A stretch of DNA of 64,000 bases. Source: Tillandsia leiboldiana. Its lineage: Eukaryota; Streptophyta; Magnoliopsida; Poales; Bromeliaceae. Location of the stretch: NCBI GenBank assembly GCA_029204045.2, contig CM055075.1, forward strand, positions 27,452,613 to 27,516,612. The letters are read 5' to 3'. The notes beneath the pieces are model-generated. The model made no database searches. It was given only the letters and a program-made list of their open reading frames with translations, and was not told the DNA's origin. Below, piece after piece: positions 1-12,777 of the stretch; within the stretch, counting starts at the first letter, position 1, and each line of letters starts with the position of its first letter. Made by a program: the position numbers and the translations under genes.

Positions 1-809
1 GTTCATCAAGTGCTGATGGGCTCTTCAGTTATGTTTGTTCATGACAGCATCAAATATACCAATAAAAAGATTCCCTGCTGTTTAAAATTTGTGCCACTAG
101 GCTTGTGGTGTTAGGAATCTTTTTTATTTATTTTTTGAACAGAATAGTATTATAGATGTACACAATCAACATGTGGGAGAGCTTTTTATTAAAGATCAAA
201 GTTATGAGTATAAAGCCTTGTGAAGCAATTCCAAAGCTGGTTGACATCATGGTGTCTGTCCTATTCTCATGCTTTGGCTGCATCAAACAAAAGTTGGATT
301 ACAAAGAGTGATCAAGTGCATATTTTGATCAAGTGGATCTAATATTACTTTTTCTTTTTTGTAAAGTTTGTTACTTCATGTATAATTTGCCATAAATCAG
401 GCATGGTAAAGTGACCTCTCTCCTTCAAAGGAATTATTAGTTAAGTATCTCTATTTTGTGGTAAAATGAAATGTGCAAGCTATAAGAAGAAAAGTTACAA
501 ACTAATTATTATAGTTGTAAATTGTAGAATTATTCATTTACAAACTATTTGAACCTATTGAAACTCTTTTTTTGTTTTTGTTTTTTTTTTTTCTTTTTTA
601 AAGTTGTATGTAGATCCTTTGCCCATTACGATGGCCCGACCTTTCGCGATAAGAAGTGACCATCTCTTTTTTATGATGATCTAATCTTCTCTACTGCTTT
701 TTCTGATCTTGATTGAACAACGCAAATCAAAATTATAGAAAAGCAGAACTATTCTTTTATTAGAAAAAATGTTGAACTCTTTTCTCCACTTCAAATTGTT
801 TCTTCCCTC

Positions 810-840
<31 letters not shown>

Positions 841-1423
841 TTGCAAATTAAAGTAGGATTTCCTGTAGATTTAGTTATTGGCTCAAAATAAAAGGAAAAA
901 GTATTCTTATCATTATTATGATAAGAAATAACAGAATATATGAGTCTTCTCAATCTAAAAGTTACATATGCGACTTTACAAGATTTGAAAGAGTTTTATA
1001 TATATATATAATTTAATAAGATAATTTTTTATTTTGATTATAGTATTTTGGATGGTGATCAAATTTTAAAGATTAAGAGGGTTAAGTATGATAGGGAGAG
1101 CACTTTTAGAATAGATGATTCCGTTGTAGTATGATAGGGAGAGTATTTTAAAAATAGGTGATTCCGTTGGTAAGTAGGGTATCACGATTGGTATCAAAAC
1201 TAATCACCAGTTAAAAATATAAAAAAATCTCGATTGAGTTAGGGTCATACAACAAACAGAGTGCGACTCTTCGGTTAACGATCGTTGTGTGTGAAGTACA
1301 GCTCTCCACAAAATCGACTAAAATTAACGAGATAAATCCCACATCGCCTAATATTTGTGAATATATTTAAACCAGACAAAAATATTAAAATTTCTTTTAG
1401 AAAAAAAAATATATGCCAACACT

Positions 1424-1425
<2 letters not shown>

Positions 1426-1480
<55 letters not shown>
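1426..1480. repeat. (TA)n microsatellite
   Basis: About 27 uninterrupted TA dinucleotides. Such tracts recur through the window, often marking the edge of a Micron-like element, but no such element was recognised beside this one. Confidence 0.95.
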
Positions 1481-1484
<4 letters not shown>

Positions 1485-2251
1485 GATTAAAAAATTTAAT
1501 AAAATTAAATATTTTAACTCCACTATAAGACATTGAGGAGTGTATTGAGGGGTGGATAGGTTAAAAAAATAAAAAATAAAAATAAAAATTTTCTGAATTA
1601 AAATAATTTTAAAATAGATGTCCTCAAGGATATAAGCATCACATTAAATTACCTTACAAACAAGTTTTTGGGATTAGAATGATAGTTAATTATGAAAACA
1701 AAACTAAAACATTATTAAAGCATTTTTGTAAATTAATTCCAACGGTTTTGGAATCAAAGAATGAAGAAAAAAACAAATAAATTAGTCCATCCCTTCCCAA
1801 GATCACACCTCTCATCAAATAAATTTCCTTCCACAAATAAGCACCAACCACTCATCAAAAAGGTTTGACTCAACCATCAAAGAGTGGAAGCTTCCTAGCC
1901 TAACAAATTGTGCACTAACTACCCCTTAACAACATGGAGGAACAGTATCACTTTTAGAGAAAACTAGTAATAAGTGAAAAATATGTATACCAAATTCACC
2001 TACTACTAGGTACTAATTTACTATAATTAGAATAAGCTAGCAAATGATGAATGAGGTGAAAACCACATGGAGACCCCATTAAAGTTTAAATCCTCTTACT
2101 AGTGTATTAGCTGTAATGATATTTTCCAAATTCACTTTTCCCAATGCTATGCAGGTGCATGGGAAAGGGTCCCTCTTTGGTTCAGTTTAAAGGTAAATTA
2201 AGGCCTGTCACAGTCTCACAGATGCCACCCATCCCCCTATGCTATGCATTG

Positions 2252-2256
<5 letters not shown>

Positions 2257-2302
<46 letters not shown>
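2257..2302. repeat. (TC)n microsatellite
   Basis: A run of about 23 TC dinucleotides. It creates a meaningless Ser-Leu repeat in one frame. Confidence 0.95.
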
Positions 2303-2304
<2 letters not shown>

Positions 2305-3677
2305 GTGTCCAAGCTGTGAGATGCTGGTACCCTCATAGGAACAAGTATCACATCTGATGCAGAGAGAGAGAATTTGGTTTGAGCTTCTCCAAAAAGTGCT
2401 TATTAAGGATAACTATTAAAAGAAGGATTAATGATTTGTTTGGCTCCACACTTTTGCATTCATTTTTAGCAGCAATAAGCTCTAGTAGTGGGTCAAAAAG
2501 TTTTTAGAGCAGCTCCCAGTCATTTGAGTCTGAAATGCAGATATTTTCATTTTGTATTTCTAGTTTTGCTGTGAAAAGAATTTTGTGAAAATTTATCCTA
2601 ATTCAACTTTTTTTTTAATAACTTTATTATGAATTTTTTTTCTTTTTTTTATCAATCAACATTACATTTTATAATAAACTCAAAAAAATACTAAAAATTA
2701 ATTCTTCAAAAATATTTCTGCAACCGAAAAATAAAACAGTATAAAGGTCATTTTAACACTTAACTACAACCAAAGCTTGCTAAATTGCTTCTTAAAATTT
2801 TTAAAAATAGCTCAATTTATGATACAGCTACTAAATAACTTTTCTATTATATAAAAAAAAACTAATAATAATATTCTACATTAAATAAGTAAAAAATGTG
2901 AATATTTCACCAATCTAAAAGAACACGAGAGAGCAGAATCACTGTATTAAAATGGCACAGTAGATGTACTTTGATCAGCTCCATAACAAACATTTCAGCA
3001 GAAGCAGAGGCAAAAAACAAGTCCATCCCTAGATCTTCACATGCGGAGGAGGAACAAACATGCCCTCACCAACACCAATTGCTTGAAACTGAAGCAACAA
3101 CACTTGCTTCAAATGCACACTTGGAAACCATATATAATACGCCGAAAAGAGATCGAAAGAGTTAGATGTGAGCATTCAATAACTGATAGTAACTCCCACA
3201 AGACAACAATTAATCGATCCCAGGTCTCAGAAACCCCCCCCACACTGGGTCACAATCAAAATGTGACATCTCACTCAACAATTACTTACTTAACACTCAA
3301 AACATTCCAAATTTACCACGTCGTAACTCCCTACATTCTCAAAGTCTATAACAACAATGGAAATTACAAACTACCTTAAAACCACCCTTACAAAAGAGAG
3401 AGAGAGAGAGAGAGAAGAAGAAAAAGAAAGAAACATAGTAACTAAAATCGACTAGTTGGTGGAAGTTATTTCTCAACCACCAACAGGGAGAAAAGAGTTA
3501 AAAGAGAAGAAAAAAAAAAAAAAAAAACTCAAAATTAATTAGGTCCTAACAATCTAAAAATAAAATTCATACTTAAAGAGTCAGTTTAAGTAGCAAACTA
3601 TCTCATTAGAAGAGAAGAAACTAAATAAGTATGAACAAAGTTAGAGCAGTTTTTGCTATTATTATTTATTATTATTA

Positions 3678-5654
3678 TTAGACTTCGACTCGCCAGACGA
3701 TCTTGTCGTCGGCGTGGGCGTGGGCGTGGACGGCGGCGCTGGGCCTTGCGCGGTCGGCGTGCGGGGGGAGGTCGCAGGCGTCGGAGAGGGAGGAGGAGCG
3801 GATGTCGGCAGGGGGAATGAAGCAGTCGAGGGAGAGGCCCGGGACGTTGAAGGCGACCTCGTCGATGGTCCAGGCCTCCTCCATGCGGGTCTTGGTGTGG
3901 CTCATGGCGGTCTCGCCGAAGCGGAAGAGGGTGACGGCGGAGCGGCCGGAGTGGGCGATCATGACGCCGTCGACGGGGCGGTAGTCGGACAGGGACGAGT
4001 TGATGGTGGTCTCCCAGTAGACGGCGTCGCCGCCGGAGTGGGATTGGATGCGTGTGAGGTGCGAGTCCTCCACGTGCACCAGGAGCCCCGACCGCTGGCT
4101 GAAGTAGCCGAACAGCACGTGCCGGATGATCTCCGCGGGGCCCTCGCTCCGCGCCTTCAGCGTCTGCGCGTCCGCCGACAGCTTCAGGATGAAGCAGTCC
4201 TCGCCGCCGACGCGCTTCTCCCCGATGCACCGCGCCCCCGCGAACATGGCCGCCGTGGTCAGCGGGTCCAGCCCCTGCGTCAATTTCATATTTCATAAGC
4301 AACCAAAGCCAGCCAGCCAGCCAGACGAAGAGTGTCAGATGCCAAATTAATTAATTCAGTAGTGCCCACTATATATTACGGACCGATGTTCGCCGTGATG
4401 TCTTTTATAGGTATTTTGTCGTTGGATACGATAGTACGGGGGCACAAATAGTGCTGGGCACAAGCCGCCGAGCACTTAAATCTTAAATTTTTATGGTTTT
4501 TTTTTTTTTTTTTTTATTTTTCTGGGTTGGCTGGGCGAGCGAGTGAGCGAGTGAGCGAGTTATCTTATTATATATACCTGGAGGGCTCGGCGGAGGGGGC
4601 GGGGAGGGCCCTTGGCAGCGTGGGCGCCGAGCCAGGGGGTGTGGCGCCAGACGAGTCGGCCGTTGGAGCCGGCGTGGACCTTGCTGCCGCCGACGGCGAG
4701 CTCGACGTACCACATGTCGGGGGACATCGTCCAGAGCACGAAACCACCGCATTCGGAGGAGGAAGAGGAAGAGGAAGAGGAAGAGGAAGAGGTCGACGAC
4801 GACGACGAGGATGCCGAGCAGGAGGAGGAGGTGCCGCGGTTCTTGATGAGCTTCGTGGCTGCCTCGAATTCGGACGCAACCATACGCACCTTCCCCATCG
4901 CGTAAGCGTTCCGGATCGACCGCTGCAGCTTCAAGCCCCCCGACGCTGCCGTGTACTGCTGTACTATGTACTGCGCCGACGACGTCTCCTGTTGTTACAC
5001 ATATCACAAACGTACGTCAAAAGAGTCGGAAGGAGAAGAGGAATAGGAGACGAGATTTTACTTTTGTTTTTTTTTTAAAAAAAAATTGCTTACAATGGGG
5101 GTGCCCTTGATGCTGAGGTGGGGGAGGGGGTCGGCGGAGCTCACGTGGACGGGGGCGAGCGGGGCGCCCATCACGCCGAGGAGTAGCCGGAGGTCTGAGC
5201 GGCGGCGAGAGGCTGCGCCGCCGCCCCCTCCTGCGGCGATGGACGGCGCCCGGGAGAGCTGGCCCCTGACCCAGTTCCCCCACCCTTCCCTCCTCCGGCT
5301 CTCCCCGCCGCCTCCCCCGCGCCGGAGATCGTCGGCGGCGCCGTCGGGGTCCGGCCCCTCCATGAGCGGCGCGAGCGCCTCGCCGAGCGGTCGCAGGCTC
5401 CCCGACCGCGCGATCAGCGGCTCCGCCCCCGCCATCGACGCCTCCACAGCCTTGCTCCGCCGCCGCGGAAGCAGGAGGAGCGCTGCCGCAGCGTCCGCCG
5501 CCCCGCCGCTGGGCGACGCGCCCCTCGCCCGCGCCCGCGTCCGCGCCGGGCTGCTCTTCGTGCGCGAGCGCCCCGGGCTCTTCGTGCGCGTGCGCGAGCG
5601 CGCCGGGGAGAGCCCCCGCACCAGCTCCGAGAAGAACCCCTGCTTCTTCTCCAT
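3678..5654 (-). CDS. DUF620 family protein, three exons, 522 aa
   Basis: The coding exons are 5654-5094, 4988-4578 and 4274-3678. Both introns are GT-AG and both junctions fall between codons. The product starts MEKKQGFFSELVRGLSP, typical of the plant DUF620 family, and has the family segments EPLIARSGSLRP (about residue 79), LRLLLGVMGAPLAPVHVSS near the end of exon 1, QYIVQQYTAASGG at the start of exon 2, DMWYVELAVGGSKV and LVWRHTPWLGAHAAKGP, then GLDPLTTAAMFAGARCIGEK and GLSLDCFIPPADI in exon 3. The family is about 430-550 aa, so the length is normal. The biochemical function of DUF620 is not known to me; there is no signal peptide or membrane segment. One oddity is a serine-rich stretch of about 28 residues in exon 2 (about 4757-4840), where related proteins have a short loop. 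Exons are very GC-rich while the introns hold poly-T and AT-rich DNA. Confidence 0.93.
4756..4806. repeat. Trinucleotide-type repeat coding poly-Ser inside the DUF620 gene
   Basis: A (GAGGAA)n-like tract on the plus strand is read on the minus strand as consecutive Ser codons. It lies between the conserved exon-2 blocks ending in the KLIKNRG and starting at GGFVLWTMSPD segments, so it is probably a variable loop expanded by repeat slippage. Confidence 0.8.
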
Positions 5655-6455
5655 TCACAAACCCACAAAAAGCTCTCTCCCCCCCCCGCCCCCAACAACC
5701 AAAAAAAGAAGCAAAAGTGTTGTGGACTGCGTGGAAGATACTAAAGAGGAGGAGGAGGAGGTGCAGAGAGACTCGTTCGTCCGTCCTCAAGAGATAGAAG
5801 CAGACAAAAAGAGCTTATCGGAGAAGCTCATCGACTTGTGTGTGAAAAATGCTGCTAAAAAAAAAAAAAAAAAAAGTGCTTTAATACCCAAATAATAATA
5901 ATAATAATAATATCAGATGGAATGTAGTAAGAGGGACTTGATTTTGTAATTTATGAATTATTAAGTGGGTATAGAAAGAAATATGAGGAAGAGAGAGTAG
6001 TGTAAGGAGGAGAGGGGTGTGATGATGTTGTTGTTGTTGTTGTTGTTGCAGGGGAGTAAGAACATGGCAGAAAAGAACGAAAGAAAAAGCAGGGAATGAA
6101 ACGGTTTAGAGAGAGAAAGAGAGAGGCGAATGGGTAACGAGGGATAAAATAAAATAAAATAATAAGTAAGACCAGCGCTGGGATTACTATTATTACAAAA
6201 AGAAAAAGGCGAGCATAAATTATTTGCTTGGACCAGATGTATCCATACTACATATCATACTGTACGTCAATTCATCTGATATTCCATATTATCTACCATC
6301 TAATATATGGTAATGTACGGTGCACCGGGTGCATGCAATGATTTTTTAAAGGTGAGAGCGATGATGGATATTGTGAAGAAGATACGACAAGCTTCTACCC
6401 TCACTCAGAGATCTCTTTTCCTTTTCATTGTTATTTTCATTTTATTTCTTGTAAA

Positions 6456-6488
<33 letters not shown>

Positions 6489-6588
6489 AAGAAGAGGGAG
6501 TTACAGCAACAACACCTCTGGTTGGGTGTTTCCCCCCTGACGCTCTGATACAACATGGCGGCATTTGAGCCGTACGTTCAATGTTCTG
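5655..6588 (-). promoter_or_regulatory. 5' leader and proximal upstream region of the DUF620 gene
   Basis: No gene is seen here. The stretch directly before the ATG is pyrimidine-rich on the coding strand (GGAGGAGG and poly-A tracts on the plus strand), as expected of a plant 5' leader. Further up there are an (ATA)n run near 5892-5912, a (TTG)n run near 6027-6050, GA-rich DNA near 6104-6125 and a poly-T/poly-A inverted tract near 6455-6490. A transcription start cannot be fixed by eye. Confidence 0.35.
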
Positions 6589-6688
6589 ATCAATCAGAGA
6601 GCATTAAATGAGCGGTGATGGTTGCCTTACGCTCACCAAATACCGGTGACCGTAGCCAAAGCTCGGGAGCTCCATGAAACGGGGCCGC

Positions 6689-6702
6689 GCGCCACGTGGC
6701 GC
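6689..6702. promoter_or_regulatory. G-box palindrome GCGCCACGTGGCGC
   Basis: This is a perfect 14-bp palindrome centred on CACGTG, inside an isolated GC-rich island (about 6620-6845) surrounded by AT-rich DNA. A second CACGTG is at 6827-6832. CACGTG is the core site for plant bHLH and bZIP factors. The island is about 1 kb upstream of the DUF620 start codon on that gene's 5' side, so it may be a distal promoter element; that assignment is inference. Confidence 0.45.
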
Positions 6703-6826
6703 AGCGCGAGTGGGCGCGTCGACTAACGGCGCCGTTAAGGGAAGGCTCCGTTTCGACGCCTTTTTGACCGAGCGGACCGGGGGGACGGAGACATGACGGC
6801 GTAGGAGGTGGGCCCGCGACACGCGG

Positions 6827-6832
6827 CACGTG
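6827..6832. promoter_or_regulatory. Second G-box core CACGTG in the GC-rich island
   Basis: The context is GGCACGTGACC, about 130 bp from the first G-box palindrome. Two cores in the same 230-bp GC-rich island are more than expected in this AT-rich surrounding. Confidence 0.35.
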
Positions 6833-7347
6833 ACCGGTGGGTGGTTCCTGTCACTTAAACATCAATTATTTCCCAGTTATCATTAATTCTTTATTAATAC
6901 ATAGCTTAAGTAGTTTGCTAATTATAATCCTATTGATCGCTTTAAACACAACAATATAATATAATAATAGTAATATTAGGAGATATTTGTAGCAGCTGCA
7001 CTTTTAATAAATTAATCAGTTTTAAATTATCACAATTAAATTTGATAATCTAATTTAATTGGCTTAATATTGATAAAAATAAATAAAAAAAATTAAAATT
7101 TAAAGATTAAAGTATCCCCGCCTCATAATTTGAGCGCCAATCATGCAATTTATCCAAAAAAAAAAACTTTTTTTTAAAAAAAAATTGAAGCCATTGCTCC
7201 TAACTTCATATTTGAAATGGACAGGAGGCAAATTATTGAACTCACAGCAACGTATGCACCGGGCTCTTAAAATCACCAATCTTGATGTCTTAAAATACAT
7301 TACCGTCCATATATAATTAGAAAAAAATTTCTTATGCAATGTAGAAT

Positions 7348-7604
7348 CACTGCAATAAAATTAGATTATAGGGACACATGTTTGTAACACTTTTTGTAAG
7401 TGTCCTATTTATAATCCATCTATATTCAAAATTAGATTATAGGGACATATTTTTGAGACACATTATAGTAATGTGTCGCTATACACCTTACCGACGGCAC
7501 ATATAACGACACTAATAATAAGTGTCGGTATTTTTTCCAACAGCATTTTTTTTAGTTTTTAGCAATACTTAAAAGTGTCGCTATAGCATAGTTTTATTGT
7601 AGTG
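7348..7604. mobile_element. CACTA-type MITE, copy 1
   Basis: The element begins CACTGCAATAAAA and ends TTTTATTGTAGTG, close to the CACTACAA ends of CACTA transposons. A 3-bp target duplication AAT is found at 7345-7347 and 7605-7607. The 257-bp body has no coding potential and contains the TAAGTGTC and GTCGCTATA motifs shared with the other four copies in the window. Confidence 0.85.
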
Positions 7605-8822
7605 AATAGATTTGCAGCATACTGTATTAATTTGTTTAGTTGCTTGTGTTGAATCGTTAGCGCTAATTATCAATCACAAAAGTTTCAAGATTAGAAATAT
7701 ATAATCAATTCATTTAAAAGTGTACAGATACAGTATATATAAATTTTGATTATGACTCGACCTAACCAACCTTACACCACTTCGAATGTAACTCGATCTA
7801 TTCTGTTCTTGATTATTCTTGATATAGAAACAAATTTTAAATAAAAGTTGGATTATTTTCTGAAATAAAAAAATAGCGTTTGAATAATTAAATTAAATAA
7901 TCAGAATAAAAATAATTATATTTTAAAAATATTAATATTTTATATAATTTATGAATATAAAAATATTAATTAAATAATAATTTAATTTATTCAATTTAAC
8001 TAATAAATTATGAGTACGGCTAGATAAATATAAATGCCCCTTAATAAATTAATTAACAATATGAATTGTTAATTAAAAAATTAATTAACTACAAGTAGCT
8101 TAATTAATTAATTAATTATTTATTTAATAATTAAATAATTAGTTAAAAAATAATTAATTAGTTAATCGATATAAATATTAGTTATTGCATAAACACATTA
8201 AATAATTATTTTAATTATTAGGTTTCTCGAAAAGTCTAAGAGCCATTGGTTTCTCAAAAAAGCATAATTTTTTTTTAAAAAATGTATTACATGAAAATAT
8301 GTTTTTTAAATTTTTTGTCTGTTTGATTTTTTTTTTTAAAAAAAATATTTTTTAAAAAGTTTCTTCTCAAACTTTATAAAAAAAAATTAATCTTTTTGTT
8401 TTTTAAAAAAAATTGAAAAACAAGAATACTAATTTGAGGTAAATTTTGAATTTTTTTTTAAAAAAAAGTTAATTTCTTTTGAAATCAAACGAATGAAAAA
8501 ATTTAAAAAAAAATTCTAAAAAAAAAATTTATCTCAATTTTTTTTTCAATATATTTTCGAAAAACCAAACACCCTTCTTATCAAACAAGTAGGAGGAATC
8601 TTGTGGCAAGGATACAGAAAAATAAATAAAACACAAGAACAACTAGGGTGCATTTCAAATTTCTATAATTAGAACCCCTTTTTTATATAAATTTTAGGGT
8701 TGACCATCAAATGTGCATTATGAATAAAAAATTCTAGTCGTTTTGGTGCCCTAATAAGAACCAAATTATATTTTTAGTCATGAAAATTGAGCATCATGTT
8801 TGTTTAGTTTATATATTTTAGG

Positions 8823-9217
8823 ATAAAATTAGACATTTCATTCTCAAACTATGAGGCTTACATTTTGATTCTTAAATTTTAATTTATTATAAATTTTATT
8901 TTAAAATTTTAAAATTATTATATATAATCAAATTTTATAACTCAAAGTAGTTAACTAAATATTACATATCGCTAATATAAATTAAATGTGATGTACTAAT
9001 ATATATTGTAATTGATGATCTATCAATAATTAATATATCACATCATTTTTATATCAACAATACGTTAAAATTTAATTAATTAAATTAGATTATAATATTT
9101 GATTGTAATAATTTTAAAATTTTAAATCACAAATTATAATAAATTAAAATTTGAGAAATAAAAAATCACTTGTTTCGTAATTTGAGAAGCAAACATACAA
9201 TGTACCCTATATTTTAA
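8823..9217. repeat. Long AT-rich inverted repeat (probable MITE)
   Basis: The left arm (about 8823-9000) and right arm (about 9060-9217) are imperfect reverse complements. Both contain a TCTCAAA(C/T)TA(T/C)G segment followed by AAATTTTAATTTATTATAA and a TTTAAAATTTTAAAATTATTA segment. The loop is short. No clear target duplication was found and the edges are approximate. Confidence 0.6.
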
Positions 9218-10143
9218 AATTTTATAAAATAATAATTCATAGTCTAAAAACATGATAAAATTAGTTTGCCAATAAGATGCAAAGCTTTGTATACTTTTGG
9301 CTCTGGATATGTTAAAACCTAATTTAAATGTTGTCTCCTTCTAAACTTTTTATATATATATATATATATATATAAATTTACAATATAAAATAAAAAATCT
9401 TTACATCGTAAAAAAAATTAAAAAATATTTTTTTAAAAGCCTCCACCGCGTGCAATTATCTTATATTATCGCTAACTCCATTTTTTTTTAATCTTACTTA
9501 GTACGACATGATTGATTTGAAAATATACTTTCCTCGTATTAATTATCTTCGTATTGACTTGATTTTTTTAACTAATTAATTTGTATTTGAGCATGAACTT
9601 TCAAAATGAAAATATATATATATTTTTTTTTTTTTTTAATAATGCAATAATTATATGCATGTAGGCTGACTATGACTCTCACATTCCTCTCGTCCTACCG
9701 GAGCGGTTTGGTGGTCCTTCAGCCGAAGTCGACCTCGAACGACATGTTAATATTCGTGTTGGCTGCTTTTCCTATCGGCTGATATTTTCAACCGAGGACA
9801 TATGTTGCGTGCTGGACTCCCACGCTACCGAGATCTGTCCCAATCTGGATGCGGATCTTTCTTTTGTTGACTTTTTTTTTTCATCAGCTGATGATTTTAG
9901 TAGACGGTGTTCGTCACGTGTCGCTTTAAGTGACGAAAATTATAGTCTCAACAACTGCTTGCTTTATGGACTGAGTCATAGTTGGATTGGTCGAATCGAT
10001 CGGTTTAACTCGATTCTTTAATTATTGGTTAAAATTTAATTGCCAGATATTCAAATTAAAGACTAGTTATAATATTTATCCAAATTAAAAATAAAAATTT
10101 TATAGACCTATAGTACTATTTTTTGAATCATGCACGGATAATA

Positions 10144-10189
<46 letters not shown>

Positions 10190-12777
10190 CAAATGTACTC
10201 TTAAAGAAAAAAAAGTTAAAACATTAATTATTTTTTTTTGCATATTTACTAAAATAAATGAGTAAATTGTTATTCTAATTTACATTTGATTTATAAATCA
10301 AATATAAATGTTTAAGTATAAGAAATTTGAAGATTTAATTGAATGAACTTGTTGATGTAATTAATTGAATTCTTCAAATTTTGAATACTTAGCATTCAAT
10401 CAATTAAATCAACATAAGTCCAAGAAATTTATTGAAAAGTTTTAAATGGCAATTGTTTTTTTTTTAGTAGATTTCTTACCAACGATGTTAAAAGACTATT
10501 GTGCCCTCACACGAGATAGGATCAACTGGTATTGGAGCATCTCCCTAATTTGAAAAGCCTTTAACTTCAAGTATAGTGATTAAAAGTAGAAGCGCTTAAT
10601 TTTGAAGTTCAAAATCAAATGAATCAAATTGAAACTGCTGTGTATAAAAGTTACTAAGAATGATTCATTCTCCTAGTAGTTTTTTTTTTCGGATAATGTC
10701 ATCTTAATTAGAACAAATCAGGATTTTTTCACAAGTAGTTTACGTGTGAGTACATGGATCTCTCGACATAGATGTGGAAACTGATTCATCATTCTCGATC
10801 GCAGTTTTGGTTCTTACAATGGATACGTACTATCAACAAAAATGGCAATATATATATATTAGGCTTTGTTTGAAAATACAAACAAAGATGTTCAAATTGC
10901 ATTCGCTGCATGCGACGAATATTTTCTTTTTTTTTTTCTTTCTCATGAGCGAGAACACGTTATAGAGATTACACCGACATAATATTATCTACTAACTTTT
11001 ATTAGACGACACTCTCGATACCAAACTTAGGAAGCGTTGTTTCTTCATGGACATGGGCATGCATTAATGGACTCCCATGCGCATGCATCTGCGAGTCCAG
11101 TACTGAAAATGTATGATGCCTATAACATGCAATGTGTTAATTAGTAACCAAGTTCCAAGCAATTAAATTGTCCTACGCTCAAATTGGACGTTTTTGGGTT
11201 GTTGATTCAATTATATATATATTTTACTTTTCAGTTAAGATAAATATGTATTGATCTAATTGTTAGTAGATATGAGCAATATTTAAGCCTGTTCCTATAT
11301 ATGTTTGTGAGCTCCAGAAACATACAATGAGTATTTTATTAAAAATTTAAATAAATTTATTCGGTTGATCCGTCTCCTTAATGAAAACCTGGCATTGGTC
11401 GTACTGCAACTCCCTAGCTTCAACCAAACTACATATATAAAGGTACTTTTACAATAAGCAATCCAAAACGTACCTGTTATTCGTCGAATCAGAGTTAACG
11501 GCTGATCTGGTCGGGTGTTCGACCGGCTTCGAATTTGATCATCTAAGATGCATCTCAAATCAAGCGATCGGGTTGAGAAGGAATCGATAATCTTTTTTAA
11601 CCAAATATGGGACGGAATTCGGCATAGAGAAATCGAATAATTTCTGAAATAAGAACTCGAAAAGCTTCGAGAAATAGACTCGGCGTCGAATCACTTGGTA
11701 TTACTTGAAGTGGAATGGGTTACAAAAATCAATTACAAGATTACAACTACTTCTAAAAAAACAAAAAAATTATATTTGAAAAACAGTAAAGAAAACTGTA
11801 AATCTAAATTAGGAAAGCAGAAAAGCTTATCTAGAAAAACTATAAATCTAAATTAGAAAACTGTAAATGAGGAAATTGAAGGAAAATTTAAAATAGAGGT
11901 TTCTAATTTTGTAGAAGCTTTTTTTTCAGAAAAAAAAATCGCTTATTTATACCGGTACAAACTCCTCCGTCATTATGGATAATGGCGAATTATTCGATCA
12001 CGTTCCCTCCGGGTACATCTCGCCCTAACGAGATAGAGACATATTTTTCGACCACGTTACACCTGAATATCGTGCATCATTATGCATCATGGCGCGATTC
12101 TCAGTTGTGACTGATGAAATATATTCTAGCCGAAATCGTGTTGGCTGCGGGTTCTGCGCCCTATAATTTTGTCTGTTTAATTTTATGCGTTATTTATTTA
12201 AATATCATTGGTTTTTGTTCTTATCCTCAATCGGCTTATAAAGTCGATGACCGATTTTTTATCTTGATTTTTATTCTTAATCAGCTAATTATAAAGCTGA
12301 AGAACAATTTTTTATTTAGAGGGTCGATTTCTATCTATTTTTTATTAAAGTTTATGCGTTTTTTTCTCGGCTCTTATTCTCTCTCTCTCGATCCGTCCAC
12401 ATCGGTTGACTCGTTGACCTTCACACCACGTAATATCTTTTGATTCAGTTCAAACGGTTCGATCAAAGCTTTTGCCACGCAGTAATTTTTTAATTTCAGT
12501 AATATTCAATTATGAGAAAATTAAATTTTTATTCTAATTAAAACGTAAATTCTATTTTATTTATCTCTAATAAATATAAATATTTATTTTAACCTAATTA
12601 TAATTTAACAATATATAAATTTAATCAAATTCTAACACCTTTATTTTATAAAATGGCCAAGCGAAAGATGGAATCCCCCGATCTCTTAGTCAGCATTCCA
12701 AACAAAGATTTTGCTGACAGTGTAGGACAGGCTATCCCTTCAAGTATTATTACCGAGAAAAATGCTGCTGTTACTTA
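9218..12777. other. AT-rich intergenic stretch with short mixed-composition patches
   Basis: No supportable gene. A (TA)n tract lies at about 9350-9374 and a poly-T run of about 40 at 10147-10188. Two patches of more balanced composition (about 9660-10020 and 11360-12470) share short phrases such as CGTGTTGGCTGC and may be old retroelement debris. The open frames there (70-109 aa) resemble nothing I recognise. Confidence 0.4.

Larger units (their letters stand above)
1..3677. other. AT-rich intergenic DNA without a supportable gene
   Basis: No open frame here resembles a known protein; the short frames are low-complexity or run through microsatellites. The first ~470 bases are less repetitive and could be the tail or an intron of a plus-strand gene to the left, but nothing coding is visible. 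The stretch holds a (TC)n tract near 811-836, a 42-bp near-duplicate at 1087-1171, a (TA)n tract at 1426-1480, a (TC)n tract at 2257-2302 and a (GA)n tract near 3395-3412. A sequence like the TCCCACATCG found in many plant LTR ends lies near 1336, but no complete element was found. Confidence 0.5.

Noticed and set aside
1230..1560. Possible LTR or TRIM end with TCCCACATCG
   Set aside because: No paired terminal repeat, primer-binding site or target duplication was found around it.
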